From positions 1 through 64,000 of the forward strand of contig NZ_LXYR01000022.1 in the NCBI RefSeq assembly GCF_001650195.1: 64,000 nucleotides of DNA, in the 5' to 3' direction. Shown here one piece after another: positions 1-8,656 of this stretch (position 1 is the stretch's first letter; each line of letters begins with the position of its first letter). The stretch is from Phormidesmis priestleyi BC1401 (GTDB lineage: Bacteria > Cyanobacteriota > Cyanobacteriia > Leptolyngbyales > Leptolyngbyaceae). Below the pieces are notes generated by a model. That model was not told where the DNA came from, made no database searches, and was given only the letters and a program-made list of their open reading frames with translations. The translations under genes were made by a program, and so were the position numbers.

Positions 1-97
1 GGTCTTGACCTCAACGCGTTGGGATCAATTCTGGAACAAACTGAATCAATACGGCTTTTCCGTTGCCCTCTAATAGTATCAAATAGAGGTCGCACCC
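1..97 (+). mobile_element. Right end of an insertion sequence (partial, runs off window start)
   Basis: The last ~28 bases (about 70-97) end in GAGGTCGCACCCC. The same end sequence occurs twice more, as an inverted pair bounding a small element at 13164-13349. Directly after base 97 the sequence resumes in frame as the middle of a histidine kinase HisKA domain (L-R-T-R-T-Y-D), so this block interrupts that gene. A short open frame (2-73) that could be a transposase tail stops 24 bases before the end, as is usual in IS elements. IS family is not identified. Confidence 0.6.
2..73 (+). CDS. C-terminal tail of a possible transposase (partial)
   Basis: An open frame enters from the window start and stops at TAA 71-73. 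The 23 visible residues are rich in aromatic and polar residues and end in Q-Y-G-F-S-V-A-L. They are too few to assign to a family. The call rests on position: the frame ends just inside the inverted-repeat end of the element that splits the downstream kinase gene. Confidence 0.3.
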   Translation, partial: VLTSTRWDQFWNKLNQYGFSVAL

Positions 98-1138
98 CTT
101 CGCACTCGCACTTATGATGCTGCGACGATTGATCGGGCATTAGAAACGATCGAGCGCAATGCTCAAACCCAAACCCAACTGATCGAAGATCTTCTAGACG
201 TTTCGCGCATGATTCGCGGCAATTTGCGGCTTGATCTTGCCCCGATGAGTCTCGCTCCCGTGATCGACATGACGATCGCCAATGTGCGGTTAGCGGCTGA
301 GGCAAAATCAATTCAACTGCACAGTCAAACTGATGGCTCGATCGGATATGTTTTAGGCGACCCGAACCGACTCCAGCAAATTGTTACCAATCTATTGACT
401 AATGCGGTTAAGTTTACGCCTCAACATGGGTGCGTCCACGTTTCCCTAAAGCAGATTGGCGGTCAGGCTCAGATTCAGGTTGCCGACACGGGCAAAGGCA
501 TTCAGCCCGACTTTTTGCCCTATGTGTTTGAGCGATTTCGTCAAGCAGACGGAGGCACCACTGGCTCAAAAGATGGGCTAGGGTTAGGGCTGGCGATCGT
601 GCGTCATCTCGTCGAACTGCACAGCGGCACCATCACTGCAGATAGCCCTGGAGAAGGGCAAGGTGCGACGTTTACAGTGAAAATACCTGTGTTAGATGAC
701 GAAAGCAAACGCATCAAAAATGATGACAAAAGGGAGAATAAATTTGACTTAAATTCATCTCTCTTGTCTAACGTTAGCGTCTTGGTTGTCGATGATGAAC
801 CCGATACACGAGAGTTTTTGACGGTTGCTCTGGAAGGATCTGGAGCCAGGGTGACAACTGCCGAATCTGTACGATCTGCGTTTGAGATGTTTCAGCAGAC
901 TCAGCCTGATCTCATAGTTAGCGATACTGGGATGCCAGAAGAAGACGGATACACATTGCTGTCTCGAATTCGACAACTAGCGAGTGAACTGCGTAATACC
1001 CCAGCGATCGCGTTAACCGCTCATGCCAAACCTGAAGATCGCGATCGAGCGTTAGATGCTGGCTTTCAAGATCATTTAACAAAACCCGTTGAGCCAGATA
1101 ATCTGATTCGGGCGATCGTCCATTTACTTCGACCTTAA
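98..1138 (+). pseudogene. Hybrid sensor histidine kinase / response regulator, 5' part lost to IS insertion
   Basis: The frame opens at the IS junction with the second half of a HisKA domain (L-R-T-R-T-Y-D through Q-L-I-E-D-L-L-D-V-S-R). It continues through a HATPase_c domain: N box G-D-P-N-R-L-Q-Q-I with N-A-V-K-F, G1 D-T-G-K-G-I, an F box F-E-R-F-R-Q and G2 G-L-G-L-G-L. A C-terminal receiver domain follows, with acidic D-D-E, phospho-acceptor Asp in V-S-D-T-G-M-P and Lys in L-T-K-P. The H box with the autophosphorylated His and all sensor domains are missing. ATG 209 gives an internal 309-residue frame with no H box. If expressed, it could at most make an ATPase-receiver fragment. The H box should lie beyond the inserted element, outside the window. 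Confidence 0.8.
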
Positions 1139-1153
1139 AACTTTTGCTCTATT

Positions 1154-1933
1154 TCACTCAGTCATACCGCGCTGCTGATGAAGTCCAGGCAGCCCCCACC
1201 ACGGAACGTTGGGTTGTTCGTGATGCTCTTCGTGATAGCCAAAATGATAGCAGGTGATAAATGACCAAAAGACTGACCAGTTGCTGCTTTGAGCGCGAGT
1301 TTCGCTAACATATCCCCCCTCTGGTTCACGGTGGGGCAGATAGGTTCCAAAGAAAAAGAGCTGTAGAGAACTGGCGATCGAGGGCACTACCCAAAACCAG
1401 TTTAAATTCGTTTCTGGAACGTGAAGCCCAATGCTAACGATATTGTAAATCGCCATTAAGCCAAACAATCGGGTCCAACTCCAATAGCGAAACATGAAGT
1501 AGCCATACCACGCAAAAAAGTTTTTAACCTTACCGTTGTGAAAGTCTGGATCAGTCTCACTTGCAGGATGCTGGTGATGAAGCCAGTGCGTTCTCACCAT
1601 CTTTTTATAGTCAAACAGAGCATACACAATCAATACAAATGAGCCAACCCACTGATTGAGTTTTGGATTACCAGGCGCAATTGCTCCGTGCATGGCATCG
1701 TGGGCAGTGATAAACAGCCCCGTGTATAGAAATGTTTGCCAAATAGTGAAAGCAATTCTCCACCCGATCGAAAGCTGAGAGATGTCGCTCGAGAGTAAAC
1801 TAATTAGACTGACTGCCCAAATGCCGATAATGCTAAAAGCAACTAAAACTCCACGGTTGCGAGATAGCATTTCTTTTGGAACACCGTTAGAGAGTTGCGC
1901 TAGTGGCGCAAAGATTTGACTGGATTGAGTCAC
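1154..1933 (-). CDS. crtW: Beta-carotene ketolase CrtW-type (fatty acid hydroxylase superfamily)
   Basis: Membrane di-iron ketolase that adds 4-keto groups to beta-ionone rings, giving echinenone or canthaxanthin. All His clusters of the family are present: H-D-A-M-H-G, H-W-L-H-H-Q-H-P and H-E-E-H-H, with the CrtW signatures T-Y-L-P-H-R and N-V-P-W-W. Several hydrophobic segments fit an integral membrane enzyme. The longer frame begins at TTG 1957. GTG 1933 is preferred because GGAG lies 7 bases upstream of it, giving 259 residues, normal for CrtW. Transcribed divergently from the downstream SDR gene. Function is confident at family level; the exact product range cannot be read from sequence. 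Confidence 0.9.
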   Translation of the reverse strand: MTQSSQIFAPLAQLSNGVPKEMLSRNRGVLVAFSIIGIWAVSLISLLSSDISQLSIGWRIAFTIWQTFLYTGLFITAHDAMHGAIAPGNPKLNQWVGSFVLIVYALFDYKKMVRTHWLHHQHPASETDPDFHNGKVKNFFAWYGYFMFRYWSWTRLFGLMAIYNIVSIGLHVPETNLNWFWVVPSIASSLQLFFFGTYLPHREPEGGYVSETRAQSSNWSVFWSFITCYHFGYHEEHHEQPNVPWWGLPGLHQQRGMTE

Positions 1934-1957
1934 GCAGTTACTCCACAAAAATGGCAA

Positions 1958-2363
1958 ATGGACAGGACGAAGGCTTTTTCTTTTAAGAGTAGGCTAACGA
2001 ACTTGGCGTTGGAACCTTTACAAATTTTAACAACCCTTCAGTTAATATACACCCCTCTAGCGACCGACCGCGATCGCTTCCCTAATCTCTAAGGTGCTCG
2101 ATTATGGCTCTCTGCTTTTTGTTTACAGCCTTTATCCTATGGAGTTCGGTGCTCCCCGCTATCCATCTCTAGAACGAATCTCTCTGCGGTTCTAAAGGCT
2201 GATATTTTGGTGAATTTGAACAAGCAATCTCTCTGAGAACACCTCTCAAGTAAGAGCTAACGCCTTTGACAACTGTGAATATATGCGTGAATATCCCGCA
2301 AAAGTCGGACGACTTTCAACCTCGATCGAGCACACTAAAAGACAGTCCCTCTCACGTTAAACT
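1958..2363. other. Divergent intergenic region between crtW and the SDR gene
   Basis: Roughly 400 bp without a credible gene. It must hold the promoters for both divergent genes. The only structure I noted is a short perfect inverted repeat, AAAGTCG-GA-CGACTTT at 2301-2316, about 50 bases before the SDR start, which could be an operator. No T-run terminator or riboswitch was seen. Confidence 0.4.
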
Positions 2364-3194
2364 ATGGCTCCCACCGTTTTGATCACAGGGGCTTCTCAAG
2401 GAATCGGCAGAGCAACCGCACTTTTGTTTGCTCGCAGTGGCTACAATCTTGTTTTAGCCGCTCGTCATCCCGATCGCCTAGAAGCCTTCGCCCAAGAGCT
2501 TAAAAGCCTCAGCTACTCAGCATTAGCGGTTCCGACCGATGTCAGAGATCCTCAGCAGGTCAAGAATTTAGTGCAGCAAGGACTCGCAGAATATGGCTCG
2601 ATCGACGTGCTGATCAATAACGCCGGAATCTATGCGTCTGGCTCGGTCGATAGCTTCTCACTAGAAGATTGGCACACCACGATCGACACCAATCTCTGGG
2701 GCTATATTCACACCATTCATGAATTATTGCCGCATTTTATTGAACGCAAGAGCGGCACAATCGTCAACCTCAGTTCGATCGGCGGCAAGGTTCCTGTTCC
2801 TTATTTAGTCCCTTACAACACCAGCAAATTTGCGGTTACAGGGTTGACGCAATCGCTGCAATCAGAGCTTGCGCCCAAGGGAATCACCGTATGCGGCATC
2901 TACCCCAATCTGATTAGAAGTAGCCTGATGGAACGGGCAATTTTTAGAGGCAAAACTGTTGACGATGCAGCGGCGCGTCGTCAACAGCTTGAGCAGGTTC
3001 TCAGCGTTCCAGTGATTGAGAAGCCTGATGATGTCGCCAAAGCAATTTGGGATGCCGTGCAGCACAAGCGTACTGAAGTAGTGGTCGGCTCTGCCAACCT
3101 ATCGATCGCCTCAAATCGCCTGTTTCCTGATCTAATGCAGTGGGTGTTTAGACGCACCTTCAAGAACAAAGATCAGGATTACGGCACCCCTTGA
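2364..3194 (+). CDS. SDR family NAD(P)-dependent oxidoreductase
   Basis: Classical short-chain dehydrogenase, 276 residues. The N-terminal nucleotide-binding motif is T-G-A-S-Q-G-I-G (residues 8-15). The structural N-N-A-G is at 85-88, the catalytic Ser is in N-L-S-S (135-138), and the Tyr-x-x-x-Lys pair is Y151/K155. Arg/His residues after the second strand (A-A-R-H-P) fit NADP preference. The C-terminal ~40 residues extend past the core and contain hydrophobic and basic stretches, as in SDRs that sit on membranes. Substrate unknown. It faces crtW but nothing shows a shared pathway. Confidence 0.85.
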   Translation: MAPTVLITGASQGIGRATALLFARSGYNLVLAARHPDRLEAFAQELKSLSYSALAVPTDVRDPQQVKNLVQQGLAEYGSIDVLINNAGIYASGSVDSFSLEDWHTTIDTNLWGYIHTIHELLPHFIERKSGTIVNLSSIGGKVPVPYLVPYNTSKFAVTGLTQSLQSELAPKGITVCGIYPNLIRSSLMERAIFRGKTVDDAAARRQQLEQVLSVPVIEKPDDVAKAIWDAVQHKRTEVVVGSANLSIASNRLFPDLMQWVFRRTFKNKDQDYGTP

Positions 3195-3206
3195 ACATGC
3201 TGCCAA

Positions 3207-3443
3207 CTACGGATTCTCTTGAGTGACGACTGGTGGTTTTACTGGCTTCAACAACAGCCAGCCCAAAAAGAAAAAAGACGCAGTAAACAATTGCACGATA
3301 TCGAGTGCAGAAAGATAGCCATCTGAGAGAGTCGCGATCGAGCGATCGGTGATTCCAAACAGCCAGGAGGAGACACCCAACACCCAAATCCCATTTTTGA
3401 GATTTATTAAGAACGGCATGAAATCAGAATGCGAACGGGTCAT
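3207..3443 (-). CDS. Small hypothetical membrane protein
   Basis: A 78-residue frame convergent with the SDR gene, 12 bases apart. Two hydrophobic stretches (about residues 18-32 and 50-64, the latter with L-F-T-A-S-F-F-F-L-G-W-L-L) suggest two membrane passes and a Pro-rich C-terminal tail. I do not recognise a named family. The overlapping plus- and minus-strand frames have poorer composition, so this is the best coding call here. The start may be internal, for example the Met at residue 9. Confidence 0.5.
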   Translation of the reverse strand: MTRSHSDFMPFLINLKNGIWVLGVSSWLFGITDRSIATLSDGYLSALDIVQLFTASFFFLGWLLLKPVKPPVVTQENP

Positions 3444-3661
3444 ATCAGTCCCCTTGCGGCAGCGCCATGTGGGTACAGTGGACTAATCGAGTCATCCACC
3501 GCTTTGTCATATACATATATTAAGAAATATTTTGATTTCTTGCCATATTTCCCAAGATATAGGTGCTGGTTTTCTGACCTTGAGAAAATGTTTGTCAGCA
3601 ACGCTTTTGGTACGATTTAACGAGAGGCACCTCTCCGTTCCGCTATTAATTTTACGAACCG

Positions 3662-5263
3662 ATGACCTATGCCATTGATTTTGGAACCAGCAACACCGTC
3701 GTCACTCGCTGGAACCCGGCAACGCAGCAGCCAGAGACCCTTTCTCTCCCTGGCATTTCGTTTCGCACAGGACAAAATCCACCTCTGATTCCCAGTCTGC
3801 TCTATGTCGAAAATGCCCAACAGGGGAAAGTGGTCGTTGGGCAGCAGGTGCGCGATCGTGCCCTCGATTTAGCTACCGATTCTCGATTTTTTCGCAACTT
3901 TAAGCGGGGCATTGGCTCCAACGTGCAGGGGTTTTTGCCTAAATTAGAGGGGCAGACCATCACGTTTGAGCAAGTAGGCGAATGGTTTTTGACTCGGATC
4001 ATTACCCAACTCAAAGCTACCGATCCCGATATTGTGCGATCGATCGTCTTTACCGTCCCGGTTGACAGCTTTGAGGCATATCGGCTGTGGCTCGGTCGAG
4101 TCTGTCAATCGCTCAACATTGACCAGGTGCGGATGTTAGACGAGCCAACGGCAGCAGCGTTGGGATATGGGTTAAGCGATCGCCAAACGCTCTTGGTTCT
4201 CGATTTTGGTGGCGGCACGCTAGATTTGTCTCTCGTGCAGTTAGATATCAATGAACAAACTCAGGCAAAACCGCTTGGGTTCATTCTGCAATGGGGACAA
4301 AAATCATTTGCCAAACAGTCGGGACAGAAGCCCAAAATCGCCAGAGTTCTGGCAAAGGCAGGGCAAAATTTAGGCGGTTCGGATATTGATCATTGGTTGG
4401 TCGACTACTTCGCGCAAACTCAAGGAATCGCCGCGACTCCGTTAATCTCGCGTCTAGCAGAACGGCTCAAAATTCAACTCTCGCTGCAACTTCAGGCACA
4501 AGAAGTCTACTTCAATGATGAAACGTTTGAGAGCTATGACCTGTCTCTAACTCGCAGCCAGTTTGAGCAGATTCTCACCGAGCATCAGTTTTTTGACAAC
4601 TTAGATGAGGCGATGGGTCAAGTCCTTCAGCAAGCGCGACGGCAGGGACTGAATGTAAAAGACATTGATGCCGTGCTGCTTGTTGGCGGAACGGTGCAGA
4701 TTCCGGCGGTGCAGAAATGGGTGCGGCAATATTTTGATGCGTCAAAGATTCGGTGCGAAAAGCCGTTTGAAGCGATCGCGCAAGGAGCATTGCAGCTCAG
4801 TCAAGGCATTCAGATCAAAGATTTTCTCTATCACGGCTATGGCATTCGCTATTGGGATCGGCGAAATAACTGCCACCGTTGGCATCCGCTGATCAAAGCT
4901 GGACAGCCTTACCCGATGCAAAACCCGGTTGAGTTGGTGCTCGGTGCGTCGCTCGACAATCAGCCCAGCATTGAGTTAATCATCGGCGAACTCGGAGTCG
5001 AAACCGCTCAAACAGAAGTTTATTTTGACGGCGATCGGCTCGTCACTCGCAGTCTGACCAGCAGCCAAACTCAGGTGCAGCCGCTCAACGATCGAGCCGG
5101 GGCGCGCAGCATTGCCCAACTCGATCCCCACGGGTCACCAGGGAGCGATCGCATCAGAGTCAACTTTCAGGTAGACGACCAGCGCTTTCTTCGCATCACT
5201 GTTGAAGACTTGCTAACCGCCCGAACTCTCTTGGACGATCAGCCCGTGGTGCAACTGAGTTGA
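3662..5263 (+). CDS. Hsp70 family (DnaK-like) chaperone protein
   Basis: Actin/Hsp70-fold ATPase, 533 residues. Phosphate-1 motif D-F-G-T-S-N-T is at the N-terminus, phosphate-2 D-F-G-G-G-T-L-D about residue 181, D-E-P-T-A-A-A between them, and the adenosine motif L-V-G-G-T-V about residue 340. The C-terminal ~150 residues are a shortened beta-rich substrate-like region. The helical lid and the EEVD-type tail of canonical DnaK are absent, so this is a divergent Hsp70 of the kind common in cyanobacteria, not the housekeeping dnaK. It stands alone, and the purine operon converges on it from the other side. Confidence 0.85.
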   Translation: MTYAIDFGTSNTVVTRWNPATQQPETLSLPGISFRTGQNPPLIPSLLYVENAQQGKVVVGQQVRDRALDLATDSRFFRNFKRGIGSNVQGFLPKLEGQTITFEQVGEWFLTRIITQLKATDPDIVRSIVFTVPVDSFEAYRLWLGRVCQSLNIDQVRMLDEPTAAALGYGLSDRQTLLVLDFGGGTLDLSLVQLDINEQTQAKPLGFILQWGQKSFAKQSGQKPKIARVLAKAGQNLGGSDIDHWLVDYFAQTQGIAATPLISRLAERLKIQLSLQLQAQEVYFNDETFESYDLSLTRSQFEQILTEHQFFDNLDEAMGQVLQQARRQGLNVKDIDAVLLVGGTVQIPAVQKWVRQYFDASKIRCEKPFEAIAQGALQLSQGIQIKDFLYHGYGIRYWDRRNNCHRWHPLIKAGQPYPMQNPVELVLGASLDNQPSIELIIGELGVETAQTEVYFDGDRLVTRSLTSSQTQVQPLNDRAGARSIAQLDPHGSPGSDRIRVNFQVDDQRFLRITVEDLLTARTLLDDQPVVQLS

Positions 5264-5268
5264 GACAA

Positions 5269-5319
5269 CAAAAAACGCCCATTATTCTAATTCTTCAATA
5301 AAAGCTTTTAGGGGCGTTG
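5269..5319 (-). terminator. Intrinsic terminator for the purS-purQ transcript
   Basis: On the minus strand an AACGCCC arm, a ~35-base loop and a GGGCGTT arm are followed by a TTTTTT run (seen on the plus strand as CAAAAAACGCCC). It lies beyond purQ and also overlaps one end of the GC-rich repeat at 5313-5465, so the repeat end may supply one arm. Confidence 0.5.
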
Positions 5320-5465
5320 CTGATGCCCTTCTCACGAAGTGGGGCAAGCCCTCGACAGCCCTTCTCCCCAAGGAGAAGAGATCTGAAGATCTTGTCCCCT
5401 CTCCTCTTGGGAGAGGGCTAGGGTGAGGGTCAATCTAGAAATTCATCCATCAATTCAGCAACGCC
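5313..5465. repeat. GC-rich dispersed hairpin repeat, family A, copy 1 (full length)
   Basis: Bounded by inverted ends GGCGTTGCTGA and TTCAGCAACGCC. The interior holds two opposed blocks of the CCCTCACCCTAGCCCTCTCC type, so the unit folds on itself. Further copies lie at 13071, 36551, 47825, 53631 and 61338. No coding potential. It looks like a non-autonomous, MITE-like repeat. Confidence 0.75.
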
Positions 5466-5474
5466 ATTTTAGGG

Positions 5475-6173
5475 TTAGCTAATAGTCGCGATCGCGCTCA
5501 ACATTCCTTCAAATAATCGCAGTCCATCAGTGCCACCTAGACTCGGATCAGAGGCTCGTTCTGGGTGAGGCATCATTCCCAACACGTTGCCTTGGTGATT
5601 ACAAATGCCCGCAATCTGATTTAGCGATCCGTTGGGGTTGCTCAACGGATCAGATTTACCCTCAGCACTGCAATAGCGGAATAAGACTTGATGATTGTCT
5701 TCTAGTGACTTCAGCGTGTCAGCATCGGCGTAATAGCTGCCTTCACCGTGGGCGATCGGCAGCGTAATCACCTCGCCAGTCCGGTAATGGTTTGTCCAGG
5801 GCAAATCGGTTCGCTCGACGCTGAGAGGCACTCGATCACAGACAAAATGCAAATCCCGATTTCTTACCAACGCACCCGGCAGCAAACCCGCCTCGGTTAA
5901 GACTTGAAACCCATTACAAATGCCTAAAACAAACTTTCCTTGTTCGGCGTGTTTAATCGTGGCTTGCATCACGGGAGAAAATCGAGCGATCGCGCCGCAC
6001 CGCAAATAATCGCCATAGCTAAAACCACCGGGCACAATTACTACATCAATATCAGACAAATCGCTGTCTTCGTGCCAAATCATGCGAGTTGGCTGATTGA
6101 GTAATCCTTGCGTCACCCAAACCACATCGCGATCGCAATTCGATCCCGGAAAAACCACTACTCCAACGTTCAT
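5475..6173 (-). CDS. purQ: Phosphoribosylformylglycinamidine synthase, glutaminase subunit PurQ
   Basis: Class I glutamine amidotransferase subunit of FGAM synthase in de novo purine synthesis; it supplies ammonia to PurL. It starts [13 protein letters not shown] and has the nucleophile Cys86 in G-I-C-N-G-F-Q and the His-Glu of P-H-P-E-R near residue 205. At 232 residues it has family length. Lies 14 bases downstream of purS on the same strand, so the two are co-transcribed. AAGG precedes the ATG. PurL is not in the window. Confidence 0.96.
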   Translation of the reverse strand: MNVGVVVFPGSNCDRDVVWVTQGLLNQPTRMIWHEDSDLSDIDVVIVPGGFSYGDYLRCGAIARFSPVMQATIKHAEQGKFVLGICNGFQVLTEAGLLPGALVRNRDLHFVCDRVPLSVERTDLPWTNHYRTGEVITLPIAHGEGSYYADADTLKSLEDNHQVLFRYCSAEGKSDPLSNPNGSLNQIAGICNHQGNVLGMMPHPERASDPSLGGTDGLRLFEGMLSAIATIS

Positions 6174-6187
6174 CCCTTATCCTTTAT

Positions 6188-6469
6188 TTATGAACCGACG
6201 TTCAGAGGTGTAGACACTTGCTGCAAGTCAAACCGATAATTTTCAATCACTGGGTTTGCAAGTAGCTGGTCGCAGATTTGGTCTAACTGTTGACGAGCCG
6301 CGTCTTCGGTGTCGGCGGCGATCGTCAGCTCAACATATTTGCCGATCCGAATTTGCTCAACGTTGTGATGTCCCATATGAGACAGTCCCGATTTCACCGC
6401 CGTTCCCGCCGGATCTAAGACCGAAGGACGAAGAGTAACATAGATTTGAGCTTGATAGTTTTGAGTCAC
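6188..6469 (-). CDS. purS: Phosphoribosylformylglycinamidine synthase subunit PurS
   Basis: Small structural subunit that bridges PurL and PurQ. The 93-residue frame has the PurS signatures: Y-V-T-L-R-P-S-V-L-D-P-A-G near the start and G-K-Y-V-E-L-T in the middle. It begins with GTG at 6469, preceded by AGGA at suitable spacing. First gene of a purS-purQ unit, divergent from the Fur-family gene. Confidence 0.93.
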   Translation of the reverse strand: MTQNYQAQIYVTLRPSVLDPAGTAVKSGLSHMGHHNVEQIRIGKYVELTIAADTEDAARQQLDQICDQLLANPVIENYRFDLQQVSTPLNVGS

Positions 6470-6613
6470 AGCCGTGTCCTGATTGCTAGAAAGACCGTCC
6501 TGAATGCGACAGCTTTTCCATTCTAAGACCGCAGCCAGATGAAAACAGACGAACTTCTACAATTAGGGTAGACAGATTTTTAGATTCACTTTGGACGATC
6601 GTCCCCACTTCTC

Positions 6614-7027
6614 ATGAGAACCCGCACCCGCAGCCAAGAACGCCTTCTTACGACATTAAAAATCCTGAACCGAGCCATCTCAGCGCAGGATCTTTATATC
6701 GAACTTCGCAGCCGTGAACAAAGCATGGGGCTGGCAACGGTCTATCGTTCTTTAGAGGCACTCAAATTAGAGGGCATGGTGCAGGTGAGAACGTTGCCCA
6801 ATGGGGAAGCGCTGTATAGCTTGGTTCAAGAAGACAGACACCATTTAACCTGCGTGCAGTGCGGCAGCTCGATTGCGATCGACGAATGCCCAGTTCACAA
6901 CTTAGAAGAACAGCTACATAAGTCTTACGAGTTCAAAATCTACTATCATATGCTGGAGTTTTTTGGTCTGTGTACTCGTTGCCAAACTGAGAACAACCCA
7001 CGATCGGAGTCGGGACAAGGTTCTTAA
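6614..7027 (+). CDS. Fur-family transcriptional regulator, probably the Zur/FurB type
   Basis: Winged-helix metalloregulator, 137 residues. The DNA-binding helix region reads [14 protein letters not shown] (37-50). Two CxxC pairs, C80/C83 and C120/C123, form the structural zinc site. The H-H before C80 and the F-K-I-Y-Y-H segment supply further metal ligands. The overall pattern reminds me of the cyanobacterial FurB/Zur group rather than FurA, but paralogue assignment is inference. Its stop codon overlaps the stop of the convergent SPFH gene (7024-7027). Confidence 0.85.
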   Translation: MRTRTRSQERLLTTLKILNRAISAQDLYIELRSREQSMGLATVYRSLEALKLEGMVQVRTLPNGEALYSLVQEDRHHLTCVQCGSSIAIDECPVHNLEEQLHKSYEFKIYYHMLEFFGLCTRCQTENNPRSESGQGS

Positions 7028-7971
7028 GCCTTGCCGTTGCCTTCATCGACGATCGACAACATCCCTTGCAGCGCGGCGGGAATGCCACGCGGGTCCATGA
7101 ACATGACTTTGCTGCTGTCGCTCTTGCCGACGATCGTGCCCATCTCTAAATAGCTCAGAGCAAGCAAGACTTTTCCAGCTTCGGCAGCACGGGGATCGCT
7201 CTTCAACGCCTGAGTGACAATCTGAATCGCTTCGGCAGTGGCTTGAGCGCGAAGTACTTGCTGCTGTCGCTCGGCTTGGGCTTTGAGCACAATTCCTTTC
7301 TGTTCGGCTTCGGCAGCGAGAACCACCGATTTTTGACGGGCTTCGGCATCGAGAACTTGGGCTTCGGCTTTGCCTTTCGCAGAGTTGACGGCTGACTCTC
7401 GTTCTCCTTCAGAGGTCAAAATCGAGGCACGTTTGCGTCGCTCGGCTGACATCTGCAATTCCATCGACTCTTGCACGGCTTGCGAAGGAATGATGTCGCG
7501 TAGCTCAACACGAGTCACTTTCACACCCCAGGGATCGGTGGCAACATCAAGATCTCGCAGCAAGATTTCATTGATCTGCGATCGTGCCGTAAAGGTCTCG
7601 TCTAATTCAATCTGACCCATCTCAGCCCGAATCTGGGTGAGAACCAAATTCACCACGGCAGCGTTGAGATTTTGCACCTTGTAGTATGCTCTCTCCATGT
7701 CTACGATTTTCCAGTAGACGACTGCATCGACTGTGATCGAGACGTTATCGCGAGTAATGCAGGGCTGGGGCGGAATATCGAGCACTTTTTCTCGAACGGT
7801 TTCTTGAAACGCGACGCGATCGAGTCCGGGGATCACAAAGCTGAGTCCGTGACCGAGTTTACGATCGTAGCTACCCAATCGCTCGACCAGTGCCTCGTTG
7901 CCCTGCTGAATAATTTTGACGCTAGAGAGCGCTCCGCCTCCAATCACTGCTGCAACAAATAAACCCCACAT
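7024..7971 (-). CDS. SPFH/stomatin-like (paraslipin) membrane protein
   Basis: 315 residues. An N-terminal hydrophobic anchor precedes an SPFH/band-7 domain with [17 protein letters not shown] and the R-A-x-x-G block. A long Ala/Glu-rich coiled coil follows (about 175-250: repeated A-E-A-R-Q-K, A-E-A-E-Q-K). Family members form ring oligomers in membranes and typically pair with an NfeD partner, which is exactly the gene upstream here (8007-8435). AGGAG precedes the ATG. Confidence 0.9.
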   Translation of the reverse strand: MWGLFVAAVIGGGALSSVKIIQQGNEALVERLGSYDRKLGHGLSFVIPGLDRVAFQETVREKVLDIPPQPCITRDNVSITVDAVVYWKIVDMERAYYKVQNLNAAVVNLVLTQIRAEMGQIELDETFTARSQINEILLRDLDVATDPWGVKVTRVELRDIIPSQAVQESMELQMSAERRKRASILTSEGERESAVNSAKGKAEAQVLDAEARQKSVVLAAEAEQKGIVLKAQAERQQQVLRAQATAEAIQIVTQALKSDPRAAEAGKVLLALSYLEMGTIVGKSDSSKVMFMDPRGIPAALQGMLSIVDEGNGKA

Positions 7972-8006
7972 AGCCTTAATCTCCTAATGATTGAACGGGT
8001 GAATGA

Positions 8007-8435
8007 TCAGGATTCTTGTGCCAATCCTTCGGGCACCACGATTAGCGTCGTCCCTTTGCGTCCGACGATATAGACTTTTTGGTGAGGCGCGATCGCCCCA
8101 TCAAAGGTTTCACAGCGAGCGCTCCACGAATTGCCCTCATAGAGTACCCGTCCTGGCTTCCCTGGCAGAATCTCGGTCAACGTTTCTGCTTCGGTTGCAT
8201 CCAGTTTGAGCGCCGCTTTGCGATTGATGAAACGACGAGACCCCAGCACCATCACCGCAGAAAGCGCCATCCAGAGGATAATCTGCGCGTTGAGGGGCAG
8301 AACGGCTGAGACGGCGGCAACGATCAGCGCACTGAGTCCCATCACGAAGGCGACGAACGCAGTGGGCAGCACAAACTCGATCAGGCAAAGGACAACCCCT
8401 GCCAAAAGCCAAATCATAGCGGGAGTCAGAGACAT
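8007..8435 (-). CDS. NfeD family membrane protein
   Basis: 142 residues. Three hydrophobic segments lie in the first ~75 residues, then a C-terminal OB-fold-like beta domain with G-K-P-G-R-V-L-Y-E-G-N-S-W-S-A-R and V-G-R-K-G-T-T-L-I-V. This is the short (truncated) NfeD1b type without the N-terminal serine protease. It lies 35 bases upstream of the SPFH gene on the same strand, matching the conserved NfeD-stomatin operon pair. Confidence 0.9.
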   Translation of the reverse strand: MSLTPAMIWLLAGVVLCLIEFVLPTAFVAFVMGLSALIVAAVSAVLPLNAQIILWMALSAVMVLGSRRFINRKAALKLDATEAETLTEILPGKPGRVLYEGNSWSARCETFDGAIAPHQKVYIVGRKGTTLIVVPEGLAQES

Positions 8436-8656
8436 ATCTGTTTTTGAGCAAAGGAACGATCGCTAGATAGAGTGTCAACCCTCTTGAGAGTTTTGTGAAG
8501 CGACTTGAGACGAATCGTTTAAAATCGGCTATCCTAATCGACCGAGCTAAGCCACTTACGTCATTCTTCAAAGAGTGCCCGCTTTATTCCGCAATCCTTC
8601 AGATTTTTGATGCTTGGTTTTGTCACAAACGCCCTACAATAAACGTTTTTAAGCGC

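Noticed and set aside
3429-3620. 63-codon frame upstream of the Hsp70 gene
   Set aside because: No similarity to anything recognisable, AT-rich intergenic composition.
5313-5465. Family A repeats as CRISPR
   Set aside because: Copies are dispersed over tens of kilobases, palindromic and without spacers; no cas genes seen.
8495-8656. N-terminal extension of the PP2C gene
   Set aside because: The 54 residues resemble translated non-coding sequence and span promoter-like DNA; ATG 8657 gives a sensible protein.
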